NCBI GenBank assembly: GCA_036652695.1
Contig: JAVVVJ010000040.1
Location: 1 to 25,743, forward strand
Length of the DNA: 25,743 nt
Source: Limiplasma sp036652695
Lineage (GTDB): Bacteria > Bacillota > Clostridia > Christensenellales > Aristaeellaceae
Direction of reading: 5' to 3'
In this document: positions 25,574 through 25,743 of the stretch, one piece after another
Layout of the letters: every line of letters starts with the position of its first letter
Position numbering within the stretch: the first letter of the stretch is position 1
Notes under the pieces: generated by a model
Database searches by the model: none
Told to the model about the DNA's origin: nothing
The model's input: only the letters and a program-made list of their open reading frames with translations
Made by a program: the position numbers and the translations under genes

Positions 25574-25743
25574 TTACCTAGAGAACAGAACTTGATCCTG
25601 TTTAATGGTTGCCAGAACAGTGATATTGCGTATGTCCATGGAATGGACGGTTAAGGGGTTTTGATCTAGTATGACAAAATCAGCGCATTTGCCAACGCGG
25701 ATGCTGCCTTTTTGATCCTCTTCAAAATATTGATAGGCGGCAT
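25574..25743 (-). CDS. Amidohydrolase family protein, C-terminal fragment (cut by window edge)
   Basis: The minus strand encodes the last 55 residues of a protein that starts beyond the right edge; the stop is TAA at 25574-25576. The visible part contains QKGSIRVGKCADFVILDQNP followed by an I.VL.TI strand, the signature end of metal-dependent amidohydrolases of the YtcJ/imidazolonepropionase-like type, where the small beta-sandwich closes. The catalytic part is not visible, so the substrate is unknown. Its stop is 43 bases upstream of the dehydrogenase start. Confidence 0.85.
   Translation of the reverse strand, partial: AAYQYFEEDQKGSIRVGKCADFVILDQNPLTVHSMDIRNITVLATIKQDQVLFSR

Overview
The window looks like a chromosomal segment of a high-GC, endospore-forming member of the Bacillota (class Clostridia; finer placement is not possible from the sequence alone). 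The basis is a full-length SpoIIE, a Spo0A-family regulator with candidate 0A boxes, a clostridial-type pyruvate,phosphate dikinase, a CsoR/CopA/CopZ copper module, a TSCPD-domain protein, and strong AGGAGG-type ribosome binding sites. No rRNA, tRNA, CRISPR array, transposase or prophage gene was recognised. No stretch longer than about 240 bases lacks a gene.

Layout. 1-1001: 3' part of a Cys/Pro-repeat protein gene that runs off the left edge and overlaps tail-to-tail with a DegV gene (934-1794, minus). 2016-8381: a giant secreted protein with about 13 SdrD-B/Cna-B-like modules, preceded by a near-ideal promoter and followed by a two-way terminator. 8589-10928 (minus): spoIIE. 11134-12913 (plus): a protein with two ApbE-type flavinylation sites, then a 267-residue Spo0A homologue whose receiver domain has lost the phosphoacceptor aspartate and gained a cysteine cluster. 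12838-13981 (minus): a DUF378 membrane protein and a Cys-rich beta-propeller-like protein. 14129-16357 (plus): a TSCPD protein, a DEAD-box RNA helicase and a CofE-like protein, closely spaced and ending in a terminator. 16517-19144 (minus): ppdK with its own promoter. 19384-22153 (minus): csoR-copA-copZ, with a perfect 19-bp palindrome just downstream of the promoter. 22362-23862 (plus): a 61-residue unknown protein and an FAD oxidoreductase with a C-terminal Rieske domain. 23984-24424 (plus): FucU-like mutarotase. 24505-25743 (minus): a zinc-dependent dehydrogenase downstream of the 3' end of an amidohydrolase gene.

How the parts may work together. Perfect Spo0A boxes (TGTCGAA) were noticed in three intergenic regions: spoIIE/flavoprotein, flavoprotein/Spo0A-like, and propeller/TSCPD. 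Together with SpoIIE and the Spo0A-like protein they suggest that 8.6-14.4 kb is under sporulation or stationary-phase control. The most unusual item is the Spo0A-like protein: its DNA-recognition helix is well kept, while every receiver residue needed for phosphotransfer is missing. Its neighbour is a predicted surface flavoprotein, which makes redox or metal sensing a possible but unproven role. The copper module is a standard CsoR-controlled efflux operon. The right end (mutarotase, dehydrogenase, amidohydrolase) looks catabolic, but its substrates cannot be fixed.
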